Shown here piece after piece: positions 1 through 12,106 of a DNA stretch of 64,000 bases. Under the pieces are notes generated by a model. The model was not told the DNA's origin and made no database searches. It was given only the letters and a program-made list of their open reading frames with translations. A program made the translations under genes and the position numbers. This DNA is from Carya illinoinensis (Eukaryota; Streptophyta; Magnoliopsida; Fagales; Juglandaceae), in contig NC_056767.1 of assembly GCF_018687715.1 (NCBI RefSeq), positions 1 through 64,000 on the forward strand. Reading direction: 5' to 3'. Positions within the stretch are counted from its first letter, which is position 1. The number at the start of each line of letters is the position of its first letter.

Positions 1-3000
1 ACCCTAAACCCTAAACCCTAAACCCTAAACCCTAAACCCTAAACCCTAAACCCTAAACCCTAAACCCTAAACCCTAAACCCTAAACCCTAAACCCTAAAC
101 CCTAAACCCTAAACCCTAAACCCTAAACCCTAAACCCTAAACCCTAAACCCTAAACCCTAAACCCTAAACCCTAAACCCTAAACCCTAAACCCTAAACCC
201 TAAACCCTAAACCCTAAACCCTAAACCCTAAACCCTAAACCCTAAACCCTAAACCCTAAACCCTAAACCCTAAACCCTAAACCCTAAACCCTAAACCCTA
301 AACCCTAAACCCTAAACCCTAAACCCTAAACCCTAAACCCTAAACCCTAAACCCTAAACCCTAAACCCTAAACCCTAAACCCTAAACCCTAAACCCTAAA
401 CCCTAAACCCTAAACCCTAAACCCTAAACCCTAAACCCTAAACCCTAAACCCTAAACCCTAAACCCTAAACCCTAAACCCTAAACCCTAAACCCTAAACC
501 CTAAACCCTAAACCCTAAACCCTAAACCCTAAACCCTAAACCCTAAACCCTAAACCCTAAACCCTAAACCCTAAACCCTAAACCCTAAACCCTAAACCCT
601 AAACCCTAAACCCTAAACCCTAAACCCTAAACCCTAAACCCTAAACCCTAAACCCTAAACCCTAAACCCTAAACCCTAAACCCTAAACCCTAAACCCTAA
701 ACCCTAAACCCTAAACCCTAAACCCTAAACCCTAAACCCTAAACCCTAAACCCTAAACCCTAAACCCTAAACCCTAAACCCTAAACCCTAAACCCTAAAC
801 CCTAAACCCTAAACCCTAAACCCTAAACCCTAAACCCTAAACCCTAAACCCTAAACCCTAAACCCTAAACCCTAAACCCTAAACCCTAAACCCTAAACCC
901 TAAACCCTAAACCCTAAACCCTAAACCCTAAACCCTAAACCCTAAACCCTAAACCCTAAACCCTAAACCCTAAACCCTAAACCCTAAACCCTAAACCCTA
1001 AACCCTAAACCCTAAACCCTAAACCCTAAACCCTAAACCCTAAACCCTAAACCCTAAACCCTAAACCCTAAACCCTAAACCCTAAACCCTAAACCCTAAA
1101 CCCTAAACCCTAAACCCTAAACCCTAAACCCTAAACCCTAAACCCTAAACCCTAAACCCTAAACCCTAAACCCTAAACCCTAAACCCTAAACCCTAAACC
1201 CTAAACCCTAAACCCTAAACCCTAAACCCTAAACCCTAAACCCTAAACCCTAAACCCTAAACCCTAAACCCTAAACCCTAAACCCTAAACCCTAAACCCT
1301 AAACCCTAAACCCTAAACCCTAAACCCTAAACCCTAAACCCTAAACCCTAAACCCTAAACCCTAAACCCTAAACCCTAAACCCTAAACCCTAAACCCTAA
1401 ACCCTAAACCCTAAACCCTAAACCCTAAACCCTAAACCCTAAACCCTAAACCCTAAACCCTAAACCCTAAACCCTAAACCCTAAACCCTAAACCCTAAAC
1501 CCTAAACCCTAAACCCTAAACCCTAAACCCTAAACCCTAAACCCTAAACCCTAAACCCTAAACCCTAAACCCTAAACCCTAAACCCTAAACCCTAAACCC
1601 TAAACCCTAAACCCTAAACCCTAAACCCTAAACCCTAAACCCTAAACCCTAAACCCTAAACCCTAAACCCTAAACCCTAAACCCTAAACCCTAAACCCTA
1701 AACCCTAAACCCTAAACCCTAAACCCTAAACCCTAAACCCTAAACCCTAAACCCTAAACCCTAAACCCTAAACCCTAAACCCTAAACCCTAAACCCTAAA
1801 CCCTAAACCCTAAACCCTAAACCCTAAACCCTAAACCCTAAACCCTAAACCCTAAACCCTAAACCCTAAACCCTAAACCCTAAACCCTAAACCCTAAACC
1901 CTAAACCCTAAACCCTAAACCCTAAACCCTAAACCCTAAACCCTAAACCCTAAACCCTAAACCCTAAACCCTAAACCCTAAACCCTAAACCCTAAACCCT
2001 AAACCCTAAACCCTAAACCCTAAACCCTAAACCCTAAACCCTAAACCCTAAACCCTAAACCCTAAACCCTAAACCCTAAACCCTAAACCCTAAACCCTAA
2101 ACCCTAAACCCTAAACCCTAAACCCTAAACCCTAAACCCTAAACCCTAAACCCTAAACCCTAAACCCTAAACCCTAAACCCTAAACCCTAAACCCTAAAC
2201 CCTAAACCCTAAACCCTAAACCCTAAACCCTAAACCCTAAACCCTAAACCCTAAACCCTAAACCCTAAACCCTAAACCCTAAACCCTAAACCCTAAACCC
2301 TAAACCCTAAACCCTAAACCCTAAACCCTAAACCCTAAACCCTAAACCCTAAACCCTAAACCCTAAACCCTAAACCCTAAACCCTAAACCCTAAACCCTA
2401 AACCCTAAACCCTAAACCCTAAACCCTAAACCCTAAAACCCTAAACCCTAAACCCTAAACCCTAAACCCTAAACCCTAAACCCTAAACCCTAAACCCTAA
2501 ACCCTAAACCCTAAACCCTAAACCCTAAACCCTAAACCCTAAACCCTAAACCCTAAACCCTAAACCCTAAACCCTAAACCCTAAACCCTAAACCCTAAAC
2601 CCTAAACCCTAAACCCTAAACCCTAAACCCTAAACCCTAAACCCTAAACCCTAAACCCTAAACCCTAAACCCTAAACCCTAAACCCTAAACCCTAAACCC
2701 TAAACCCTAAACCCTAAACCCTAAACCCTAAACCCTAAACCCTAAACCCTAAACCCTAAACCCTAAACCCTAAACCCTAAACCCTAAACCCTAAACCCTA
2801 AACCCTAAACCCTAAACCCTAAACCCTAAACCCTAAACCCTAAACCCTAAACCCTAAACCCTAAACCCTAAACCCTAAACCCTAAACCCTAAACCCTAAA
2901 CCCTAAACCCTAAACCCTAAACCCTAAACCCTAAACCCTAAACCCTAAACCCTAAACCCTAAAACCCTAAACCCTAAACCCTAAACCCTAAACCCTAAAC

Positions 3001-3816
3001 CCTAAACCCTAAACCCTAAACCCTAAACCCTAAACCCTAAACCCTAAACCCTAAACCCTAAACCCTAAACCCTAAACCCTAAACCCTAAACCCTAAACCC
3101 TAAACCCTAAACCCTAAACCCTAAAACCCTAAACCCTAAACCCTAAACCCTAAACCCTAAACCCTAAACCCTAAACCCTAAACCCTAAACCCTAAACCCT
3201 AAACCCTAAACCCTAAACCCTAAACCCTAAACCCTAAACCCTAAACCCTAAACCCTAAACCCTAAACCCTAAAACCCTAAACCCTAAACCCTAAACCCTA
3301 AACCCTAAACCCTAAACCCTAAACCCTAAACCCTAAACCCTAAACCCTAAACCCTAAACCCTAAACCCTAAAACCCTAAAACCCTAAAACCCTAAACCCT
3401 AAAACCCTAAACCCTAAACCCTAAAACCCTAAAACCCTAAACCCTAAACCCTAAACCCTAAAACCCTAAACCCTAAAACCCTAAACCCTAAACCCTAAAA
3501 CCCTAAACCCTAAACCCTAAACCCTAAACCCTAAACCCTAAACCCTAAACCCTAAACCCTAAAACCCTAAACCCTAAACCCTAAAACCCTAAACCCTAAA
3601 CCCTAAAACCCTAAACCCTAAACCCTAAAACCCTAAACCCTAAACCCTAAACCCTAAACCCTAAACCCTAAACCCTAAACCCTAAACCCTAAACCCTAAA
3701 CCCTAAACCCTAAAACCACTAAACCCTAAACCCTAAACCCTAAACCCTAAAAACCCTAAACCCTAAACCCTAAACCCTAAAACCCTAAACCCTAAACCCT
3801 AAACCCTAAAACCCTA
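1..3816. repeat. Telomere, Arabidopsis-type CCCTAAA array
   Basis: About 540 head-to-tail copies of the plant telomere heptamer, C-rich strand as written, so base 1 is the outer end of a chromosome left arm. The first 2.43 kb is perfect. The first CCCTAAAA octamer is near 2431, with others near 2958, 3119 and 3268. From about 3368 octamers become frequent, and single oddities appear (CCACTAAA near 3715, CCCTAAAAA near 3748). The array stops at accctag near 3816. The proximal variants are old and no longer refreshed; the perfect distal part fits recent telomerase synthesis. Confidence 0.98.
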
Positions 3817-4215
3817 GAAGATTGGGGACTGCTACTAAGACTTATGATTTCATCCAAGAAGTTGACCGTTTTGTTCAAATGCTTTTTTTTTCCCTTTTCT
3901 TTTTATATATCTTTAAACATTTTTAAAAATATATATATCAATTCACTAATAGTCACTTCCTTAATCATTAAGTTAAAAAAATAAAAAATTCAATTTGTCA
4001 CTTTTATTAGTTCAACTAGCATTTTCCTTTTAAGATTAGAGTAATTTTTTTTAATAGGTAATAGTAAATTTCATTCAGAGAGAAACGCCTAATTAAATTA
4101 TAAATGTTAAATTTATAAGATTTTACGAAATGAAATTTGTAATCTATAAAAAATAAAAATAAAAAATAAAAGTTAAAAATTAACGTACCATATGAAATTC
4201 TTTTTCTAAGCAATT
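3817..4215. other. Subtelomeric AT-rich spacer, no gene
   Basis: About 400 bp of AT-rich single-copy-looking sequence between the telomere and the first transposon fossil. No satellite array, gene or telomeric degenerate repeat is visible. A short minus-strand ORF here (4016-4213) is low complexity and not credible. Confidence 0.6.
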
Positions 4216-5055
4216 GGGCACAGTAGCAGCTTACAAATCAAAATTTGATTTGATTTCCAACAAACTCAAGAGTTTCTGAAGAGAACAGGTTAAGCTACTT
4301 TATAAGTGGCTTGAAGGATGAAATCAGGTTTACTGTAAAGATGTTAAATCCCAAGAACCTGAATGATGTGTTTCGTTTGGCCAAGATTTAAGAACAGAAC
4401 ATTTGGAGTACAAGAAAAGTTTGGAAGACTAGTTCTTATGATCAAGGGGCTAGTGTGCATAAATCAGTGCAAGCTCCTTCCATTTTAGGAACTCCTTCTA
4501 AACGGTTGGCTGTTTTTTAGGCACCTTATCAAAAAATTTCAGAGGCTCAAATGCAAGAGAGAAAGAAAAAGAGTCTTTGCTATTTTTATGAGGAAAAATA
4601 ATATTATCAATGGCATAATTGTGTCAAGCCGAGATTGTATGTTTTAAAAGGCATGAATATGTCTCATATGGAGTCATGGGAGTCAAAGGAAGAAATTACA
4701 ACCATAAGAAGATGAGAAACAGTAGGTGCAAGCTGCTGCTCAAGTGGCTTCAATCTTGATTCAAACAATGATGGGAACACCAAGTCATAAAACTACAAGG
4801 GTTATTGGACAATTAAAAAAGAAAAGAGTGGTGATACTCATTGATAGTGGCAGTACCCACAATTTTGTGGATACCATGGTAGCCATTCATTCTGGGTTGT
4901 ACTTACAAAAGTCCAATCCTATACAAGTTAAAATTGCTAATAGAGATGTGGTTCACAGTGAAGGAGTGTGTAGTGAAATGCGAATTCAGATTCAAAGTAC
5001 AACATTTGTTTTAGATTTTTGTACTTTGGAGTTAGGGGATGTGATGTTGTCCTAG
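4216..5055 (+). pseudogene. gag C-terminus and aspartic protease remnant of chromovirus
   Basis: Broken gag C-terminus with a decayed zinc-knuckle-like stretch (CYFY..HNC near 4578-4622), then an open 109-codon piece at 4726-5055 carrying the retropepsin core ILIDSGSTHNF. The DSG catalytic triplet is intact. The frame stops just after the domain. Upstream gag contains several stops. Confidence 0.8.
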
Positions 5056-5224
5056 GAGTGCAATAGTATTGTCCCTAGGGCCCATTCTTTGGGACTTTCA
5101 GAAGCTGCAGATGCCATTTGATATTGAAGGGAAATCTATTTCCTTACAAGGTTTATCTTCTCCTTGTAGCCCTTTACTTGATGATGGAAAAATTTCCAAT
5201 TTAGCTGAATTAGAACATTGAAGT

Positions 5225-6034
5225 ATGTTCTTGCACATGATGTTAGTGCAATCTCAAGAGGGTTCTGCTAAGGAATCTGAAAGGATAACAAAACTATTGA
5301 GTAGTTTCAGTAGGGTATTTGAGGAACCAAGTGGCCTACCTCCCCAGAGATCCCATGATCACCAGATTAACTTGAAGCAAGGAACTATGTCCATGAGTGT
5401 GAGACCATACAAATACCCTTACTACCAAAAAACTGAAATAGAGAAGATTGTCAAAGAGATGTTGCAATCTGGTGTCATAAGGCCAAGTCAGTCTCCTTTT
5501 TCTTCTATTTTGTTGGTGAAGAAAGGAGATGTGCATCAATTACAAGGTGCTAAATGAAACTACAATAAAAGATAAGTACTATATACCTGTTTTAGATGAG
5601 TTAATTAATGAATTGTTTGGAGCAACAATTTTTTCTAAGCTTGATCAGGTTATCATCAAATTAGAATGATGGATGATGACGTTCCTAAAACTGCATTTAG
5701 AACACATGAAGGGCATTATGAATTTCTTGTAATGCCATTTGGTCACACAAATGCACCGTCAACATTTCAAGGCTTCATGAATGATATATTTAGGCCTTTC
5801 TTAAAGAAATTTATAATTGTTTTTTTTTTTTATGATATCCTTGTGTATAGTACGGATATAAAATCTCATTGTACACATCTAGCTGCTGTGTTAGAAACTT
5901 TAGAGAAGAAGAAACTATATGCCAATAGATCAAAGTGTCATTTTGCTTGTGTGGAAATCGAGTACCTTGGGCATCTCATTTCACAAGGGGGAGTTAAAGC
6001 AGATTCAAAGAAGCTGGAAGCTATGATCAGTTGA
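5225..6034 (+). pseudogene. Reverse transcriptase remnant of chromovirus
   Basis: Two open pieces (5225-5557 and 5666-6034) separated by a frameshift cover the RT palm and fingers: VRPYKYPYYQK, SGVIRPSQSPFSS, FLVMPFGHTNAPSTFQ, YLGHLISQGG. The usual F-DD-ILVYS catalytic box reads FFFYDILVYS beside a T12-13 run near 5820, so the first catalytic aspartate is replaced by tyrosine. The enzyme is dead even apart from the frameshift. Confidence 0.85.
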
Positions 6035-6049
6035 CCTGTTTCAAAGAAT

Positions 6050-6727
6050 GTGAATGGCTTAAGGGGCTTCCTTGGTTTAACAGGTTATTACAGGAAGTTC
6101 ATTAAATCTTATGGACTTATTGCTGCACCATTGACAACTTTGTTAAAGAAAGATGCCTTTGTGTGGAGCTTAGAAGCAACAAAACCATTTGAAGAACTGA
6201 AGACAGTTGTTACTAGCCCACCAGTTTTGGCATTGCCAGACTTCACAAAGGCTTTCATTATCGAATGTGATGCTTGTGCAAATGGGATGGGAGCTGTACT
6301 GATACAAGACCACAGACCCTTGGCCTTCTTGAGCCAGGCTTTGAGAGGCAAGAATTTGTTGTTGTCAACATATGAGAATGAGTTTTTGGCTTTGGTGCTT
6401 CCAGTCAAAAAATGGAGGCCTTATATTCTTGATGGGGCTTTTGTTTTAAGAACAGGCCATCACAGTTTGAAATATTTGCTTGAGCAGAAAGTTGGCACAA
6501 TAGCTCAGCAAAGGTGGCTCTCTAAGCTTTTAGGTTATGAGTTTACTATTGAGTATAAAAAGGGAGTGAAGAATAAACTAGAAAATGCTTTTTCAAGGAG
6601 AGATGAGCTTAATGATTCTTTGTCCTTGAATGTTATTATTGTCCCTAACCCAACATGGCTTCAAGAAATTCGAAAGGCTTATGATAAAGATTCAATTGTT
6701 AAGCAACACATAGAAGAATTGCAGTAG
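6050..6727 (+). pseudogene. RNase H remnant of chromovirus
   Basis: A 225-codon open piece encodes the Ty3 RT connection (GLRGFLGLTGYYRKFI) and RNase H (IIECDACANGMGAVL, YENEFLALV, KYLLEQKVGT). The family's TDHQSL motif reads TGHHSL, so one conserved acidic residue is lost. It ends at a stop before the integrase zinc-binding region. Confidence 0.83.
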
Positions 6728-6769
6728 GGTCAATCTTCCTCCAAATTGACCTTAAAGCAAAACATCCTT

Positions 6770-7500
6770 TTGAGAAATGAAGGATTTACATCTCAAACTG
6801 TTCAAAATTAAAGTTAAAGATCTTGCACTATGTTCATACAAGTCCATTAGCTAGACATTCTGGATTTCATAAATCCTTGCATACAGGCAAGACAGATTTT
6901 TATTAGCCTAGTTTAAAAGCTGAGTTGAAGAGGTTTATCTGAGAATGTGAGGTGTGCCAAATGAATAAGGGTGAGAATATTTTACCAACTGGTTTATTAC
7001 AGCCTTTACCTATTTCTCAACAAATATGGACTAATGTGTCTATGGATTTTGTTGAGGAATTACCTCTGTCAAAAGGATTTTCTGTGGTTGATAGGTTATC
7101 AAAATATGCACATTTTGTAGCCTTAAAACAACCCTTTACAATAGCCACAGCTGCTGCATTATTTTTGAATAAAATCTTCAAACTGCATGGGATGCCCAGC
7201 AGTATTGTCTCTGATCGAGTAGCTACTTTTACAAATTCCTTTTGGAAGAAGTTCTTCAAACTGCAAGGAGTCCACTTGTCTTATTCATTGGCTTACCATT
7301 CCCAAACTGATGGTCAAACTGAAGCAATCAACAAGTGTTTAGAATATTTTTTTAAGGTGTTTCTCGGGAGATAGACCAAGAAGCCGATTTGATTGGCTAC
7401 CACTTGTAGAATGGTGGTATAACACTATTTGTCATACTTCTACAAGAATGACCCTATATGAAGTAGTGTATGGTGCTCCTCCTGCCAGACTGCAACAGTA
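6770..7500 (+). pseudogene. Integrase remnant of chromovirus
   Basis: A zinc-binding HHCC region (HTSPLARHSGFHKSLH, then ECEVCQM) is interrupted by stops. A 140-codon open piece at 6952-7374 carries the catalytic core: VSMDFVEELP, SIVSDRVATFTNSFW and YHSQTDGQTEAINKCLE, so the D-D-E residues are still readable. A frameshift follows at about 7375. Confidence 0.84.
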
Positions 7501-7528
7501 AATACCTGGTTGAACTCAAAATCAAGCT

Positions 7529-8090
7529 GTGGAAGAACTATTTAGAACTAAGGAAAAGGTTTTAGCAGTCTTAAAAACTAACTTGGTACTGGCTCAAGAA
7601 ATAATGAAGCTGTTTTTTTATAAAAGGCACATTGAAAAGGAATTTATGGTAGGTGATTGGTTCCATTTAAGGCTTCAGCTTTATAGACAAAGCTTCCTAA
7701 CAATTAGAAGAAATATGAAACTGACACCAAAAGTTTTTGGTCCATTTCAGATTGCAAGCAAAATTAGAAAGGTTGCATATCGATTAGAGTTACCACCTCA
7801 ATCTCGTTTGCATCATGTTTTTCATGTGTCATCTTTAAAGAAGAAGTTAGGCCAAAAATATCTCTCCATTATCTACTTTGCCACCAGTTGATGCAAATGG
7901 AGCAATTGAGCCTGAGCCACAATAGATTTTGTAGAGAAGGAGTAGGAAGGTGAACAATAAAGCTTTGGTGGAGGTATTGGTTCAATGGATGGGTGCTGCA
8001 CCAGAGGAAGCCACGTGGGAACCATACTGGAAACTCAGGAAAAAATATCTCTACCTTGTAGGCAACGTGCTTTGAAAGGAATGAGTGTGT
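7529..8090 (+). pseudogene. Integrase C-terminus and chromodomain remnant
   Basis: The 120-codon piece at 7529-7891 matches the GPY/F region (FGPFQIASKI, HHVFHVSSLKKKLG). After a break, 7940-8050 reads as a chromodomain (VLVQWMGAAPEEATWEPYWKL). The chromodomain in family members directs integration to marked chromatin. Stops lie between the two pieces. Confidence 0.8.
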
Positions 8091-8129
8091 AAGGAGTTGT
8101 GTGTGAAGAAGATGCACTGTAGAAGCAAT

Positions 8130-8423
8130 GTGGAGGGATAAACGACAAATTTGAAGATAGTTATTAGTTAATATGTCATATGGCTTACCATTTATCTTAT
8201 AATAAGGGTATTAAGTGGTGCGATGTCTTTTTAAGTCAAGGGTGTAATAAGTAGTAAAATGTTGTCGTTTGTAATCATTCTCAACTATAAAAACAGACTC
8301 GAATGAATGAAAAGACATGAAAAGTTCATACTCGATTCTCTTCTCTCTGATTCTATTATTCTTCCTTCCTCTTCTATCTTGTAACTCTCTCATTTTTGGA
8401 GAATCATTTTGGAGCATTGACAA
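8130..8423 (+). repeat. Probable 3' LTR of the chromovirus
   Basis: Sequence after the chromodomain has LTR hallmarks: TATA box ctataaaaac (8284-8293), a CT-rich leader (8338-8390) and a terminal gcattgaca. The exact 5' edge is unclear because no partner LTR exists in the window; a purine-rich stretch near 8130-8138 may be the polypurine tract. Confidence 0.45.
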
Positions 8424-8489
8424 TACGGGCCCATTACCTGATCATTCATTAAGAGCAAGTAGCAGTACTACCAATAATAGTAAATTATT

Positions 8490-8676
8490 ATTAGTGAGTT
8501 GAGATTAGATGAATTGAGATGAAAGTTGAATAAAATATTGTTAAAAAATTATTTTTTAATATTATTATTTTTTTGACATTTGAAAATGTTCAATTATTTA
8601 TTATATTTTGTGTAAAAATTTAAAAAATTTGTAATCATAAGATGAGATGAAACACTTCTTATATCCAAACGAGACC
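8490..8676 (+). mobile_element. MITE copy 1 (GTTTGGATA family)
   Basis: Shares the family body (GTTGAATAAAATATTG, AATATTATTATTTTTT, TTATTATATTTTGTGT, TGTAATCATAAGATGAGATGA) and a terminal ATATCCAAACGAGACC followed by TAA. The left edge is blurred. Confidence 0.75.
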
Positions 8677-8949
8677 TAAATCTCTTATCAAAGTGTGGAA
8701 CACAATATAAACAAGAAAGCTAATATCAAAGTATGAAACAATTCATTATTGTATTCTCGAGCCAGTGTATAGAGCATATCATTCATGTTATTTAAATTGT
8801 AAGATTTAATTTGTAAGATTCAAATTTAAAATTTATCATTCCAATCAAATTATATCATGTAAGCATTTTACTAGATTTGCTCTAACACACTAGCCTGATA
8901 ATAAAATTTTTCTACAATTAAAGTGGTTAAGATTTTACAAACTTGTATC

Positions 8950-9135
8950 CTAGAAAATAAAGTTGATTTATCTCATCTCATTTAATCATTATAATTTTTC
9001 CAAACTCTCACACAAAATACAATAAATAATACAATTTTTTCAAATCTCAAAACAAAAATTATATTTCTATAGTATTTTATTCAACTTTTAATTTTTATCT
9101 TATCTCATATCATTTGTGTTGTATAAACAAACTTA
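8950..9135 (-). mobile_element. MITE copy 2 (GTTTGGATA family), inverted
   Basis: Reverse-oriented body (ATCTCATCTCATTTAATCATTATAA, CACAAAATACAATAAATAAT, TTTTATTCAACTTTT) abutting the next copy. Ends are degenerate. Confidence 0.65.
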
Positions 9136-9412
9136 AGCCTCGCTTGGAAAATGAAATGAGATGAGAAACCTGTGAACAGTAGTGAAATAATTTGTAAATA
9201 GTAGTAAAATAATTTAAGTATATATATTATTGAATTTTATAAAAGAATAGAGAAAAAGTTGATTAAAAATATTATAAAATTCAAATATTTTTATAATATA
9301 ATGTTTTAATATTATTTATATTTTGAAATATTGTAAAAATTGACTTATTTTTTATATTTTATTTAGAAGTTTGAAAAAATTGCAATGATGAGATAATGAT
9401 TACATGAAAAGG
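9136..9412 (+). mobile_element. MITE copy 3 (longer variant)
   Basis: Starts with AGCCTCGCTTGGAAAATGAAATGAGATGAG after TTA. It carries the variant 5' part with GTGAACAGTAGTGAAATAAT and GTAAATAGTAG, then the GATTAAAAATATTATAAAATT body. Its right end is decayed. Confidence 0.65.
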
Positions 9413-11835
9413 TACTCAATTTTCAATAAAGTTATTGCTTTAGAGTGATCCTTTAGGAATGCTCAATTTCCTTAATGATATTTCCAAGATGAATTTCAGC
9501 ATCAATGATCTATTATAAATAATTGTTGCTAGGAACATCAAGGACAACAAATTTGAGTTTGTATGATTTTACATGATCTATAACAAATATATTAAGCATG
9601 AGAAAGAAATATTTAAAATCAAAAAGTCACATATAGAAAATAAGAACATTCATTGCATTGATATGCTAACATTATACTCCATATAGCATCACATAGATTC
9701 TATCAAGATTTTATAAAATAATTTATATCACAAGAAGCATATATCAATATTTATATAATAGAAACTTACAATGGTTTGGAAAATATTACGCAAGTATCTA
9801 GCCAAAAATTTAAAAAAAAAAAATAACACAATTGGCTAGAGTCTCATGTTGATTACATGTTGTAAAAATAAAGAGAAGTAGTAAGAGAATAGAAATATTG
9901 CAATGTAAGAGTAGCTATTCAGGAGCTTAATATCATTCACTTTAAATTTCTTGTGTTGTACAAATGATCCTCAAGAGTCAAGACACCCTTTTATAAGCAC
10001 AATGGAACAGGAAGTATAAAAATGTGATATATGAATTAATAAGATACATTCATGAAATTAGGAATCCCAAGAGTAATACATGAATAGGGTAGAATTCTAA
10101 AAATTGGAACCTAAATGGTCATCCACCAACTTCATGCATACATTTATAACAATTTTAAATTATTTTAAACTTCAAAATTTTAATTAGATAAAGATAGACA
10201 TGGTAATCAGAATCTACAGCATTTCTCCAAACAAAACTTCCGGAATACATTAAATATACAATGTATGCAGAGGATCCATGTATTACGAATCTCTCTTTTC
10301 AACTATTGGCTCACTCTAAGGATGCTAATCCTTCGGACCAACAATGTAAATCATGGACGCGACTGCAAGCCGGCATCAAACATGATCCATGTTACTCAAG
10401 GCAAAAGAAGGGAAAGTCTAAGCGAAAGCAGGACAGCCATTAAGTAATCATGATAACACTAGCACAATAAGGTTACTCTGATAGCTGTCGACTGAAATGA
10501 CGACTGATATCTCCTTTCGTAATAGATCTCAATAAAAATTACACTATACACAAACAAGAATGTCATTGTCAACAAGCTACATCCTTTCATGAGAGATCCT
10601 AAAAATTGCAACATCATAGAGAATAAGCATAATTTAAGCTATTCATAGCAAAGAAAAGGATAAGTGCAATTGCAGGATTTCCTTTTAAAGGATTTATACT
10701 TATTTTATTGCGATGAGTAATGTTACATATAGTCAATTTTGCGTACTCTCTGTACACTCCACTGATATGATTAGCTGGATTAATTTTTTTTTAATACACA
10801 ACCAATCATATCATTTGAGTGTACAAAGGAGTCCATAAAAGTGACTGCACATAAAATTTTTGTATTGCGACAGCATCTTTTAAGAAGGAATGACAGCACA
10901 ATTCATAAAATTTAACCGACAAACAAAAGTTAAATAGAATTGTTTATTGCACAGTTCAACAATCACATTTGTCTGGCTGCCTTGAAGACAACATACTGTC
11001 AATATGACATTATGCTCAAAGGTGTTTTATGAACTAGGAATGCTCGAGCCCAACTTGACCCAATTGTGCTTTCAAAGGCTAAAACTTGGAGATGATACGT
11101 TAAGTTCATTGAGTATGGTAGCTTCTTAGACGAGTTTCCCAGAAGTACCATTAAACACATCGTGTATGGTAACAGGATTGAGCTCATCATATTGAATGAG
11201 ATGCACACTCAACCTTCCTAGAAATACCATTAATATTAAAATAGCCAGAAAATTATTGGAATTTCCTTATTTTCAAGAATTTCTTAGAATAGCAAAGCCA
11301 TTTCACGATAGCGTTGAGCAAAATGATTTTTCCTCTTATTCACTTGAATAATTTCTCTATATGATCTCAGTGGTTCCAAGTTTATGAAAATATTATCTTC
11401 TCCTTTTTAGCAAGGCAAACTCTAAAGAAAATCTCAAAAATTAAAGTCCTGCTTTCAATTAGTGATTATCATTAGATCGAAGATGGCGTCTTCTCCAAAA
11501 ACCAGTTTTCTCATTTATATGCATTTTGAACTTTGCCTACAGGATTCCATTAGATAATTTGTGTCACTATAAGAATCAATCTCCATAATATATTTAGGTA
11601 ATCTTCATGATATATTGAAGAATCAATGATCTCCTAGAAGACACCTGAAGTAACAGGGCATTCTGTAATCAGCCATCCTGCTCCAAAAGCTTGAAAGACA
11701 TCATAAGTCTTTAGTCTTATTAAAAAGTCTAGCCCTATCAAATAAAGGACTGCGAATAAAACCTTTTCAAACCTGGAACATTTTCAAACCTTTGGGACCA
11801 TTACCACGTAAAATTAGCAATTATCCCAAAAGTCT
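9413..11835. other. AT-rich intergenic DNA, no gene recognised
   Basis: About 2.4 kb with no convincing exon on either strand. Short ORFs at 10261-10447 overlap in two frames and match nothing known to me. One small inverted-repeat element (10717-10860) is listed separately. Confidence 0.55.
10717..10860. mobile_element. Small MITE with long inverted repeats
   Basis: Left arm GTTACATATAGTCAATTTTGCGTACTC..GTACACTCCACTGATATGATTAG pairs with right arm AATCATATCATTTGAGTGTACAAAGGAGTCCATAAAAGTGACTGCACAT. The whole 144 bp folds as an imperfect hairpin around a T-rich loop. It has no coding capacity. Confidence 0.65.
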
Positions 11836-11855
11836 AAGCTAATAGCCATGGTTAA

Positions 11856-12106
11856 AAGGATAATAAACCCTAGGGCTTCGTTCAGGTGCTAAGAGTCTTG
11901 GTCTTGGTGGTATAATCCCTCCAAGTCTAACGTTCCCCTTGAGTGTAAACAATTTCTAAAGGCCATCAGACCAAGGAAATTTTTCCTTGAATTACTCAAG
12001 GTGCACTTGTAGAAAACTCTTTACCGAGAATCTATACACACCCTTGGGATTTTTGTCTGGACTTAATTCCAGACACCACACCCAGTGCCAGTAGATTAAA
12101 AAAAAA
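11856..12106 (+). mobile_element. tRNA-derived SINE copy 1
   Basis: Shares with the copies at 35830 and 57518 the GGTCTTGGTGGTATAATCCC head, the GTGTAAACAATT middle and the GAATTACTCAAGGTGCACTTGTAG...CACCCAGTGCCAGTAG 3' region, ending in A-rich sequence. The flanks AAGCTAATAGCCATGGTTAA (11836) and AAGCTAATAACCAGTTAA (12107) form an imperfect TSD. The polymerase III boxes are weakened, so this copy is old. Confidence 0.72.

Larger units (their letters stand above)
4216..8423 (+). mobile_element. Degenerate Ty3/gypsy chromovirus, 5'-truncated
   Basis: Pol domains follow in the order protease, reverse transcriptase, RNase H, integrase, chromodomain, which defines a Ty3/gypsy chromovirus. Sequence starts inside gag (a readable stretch like SGLKDEIRF near 4306), so the 5' LTR, primer-binding site and most of gag are missing. 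Many stop codons and frameshifts break every domain. The 3' part ends in LTR-like sequence with a TATA box near 8286 and a terminal ..TTGACA near 8423. No second LTR is present on the telomere side, so the element was cut or truncated before or during formation of this chromosome end. Confidence 0.88.
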
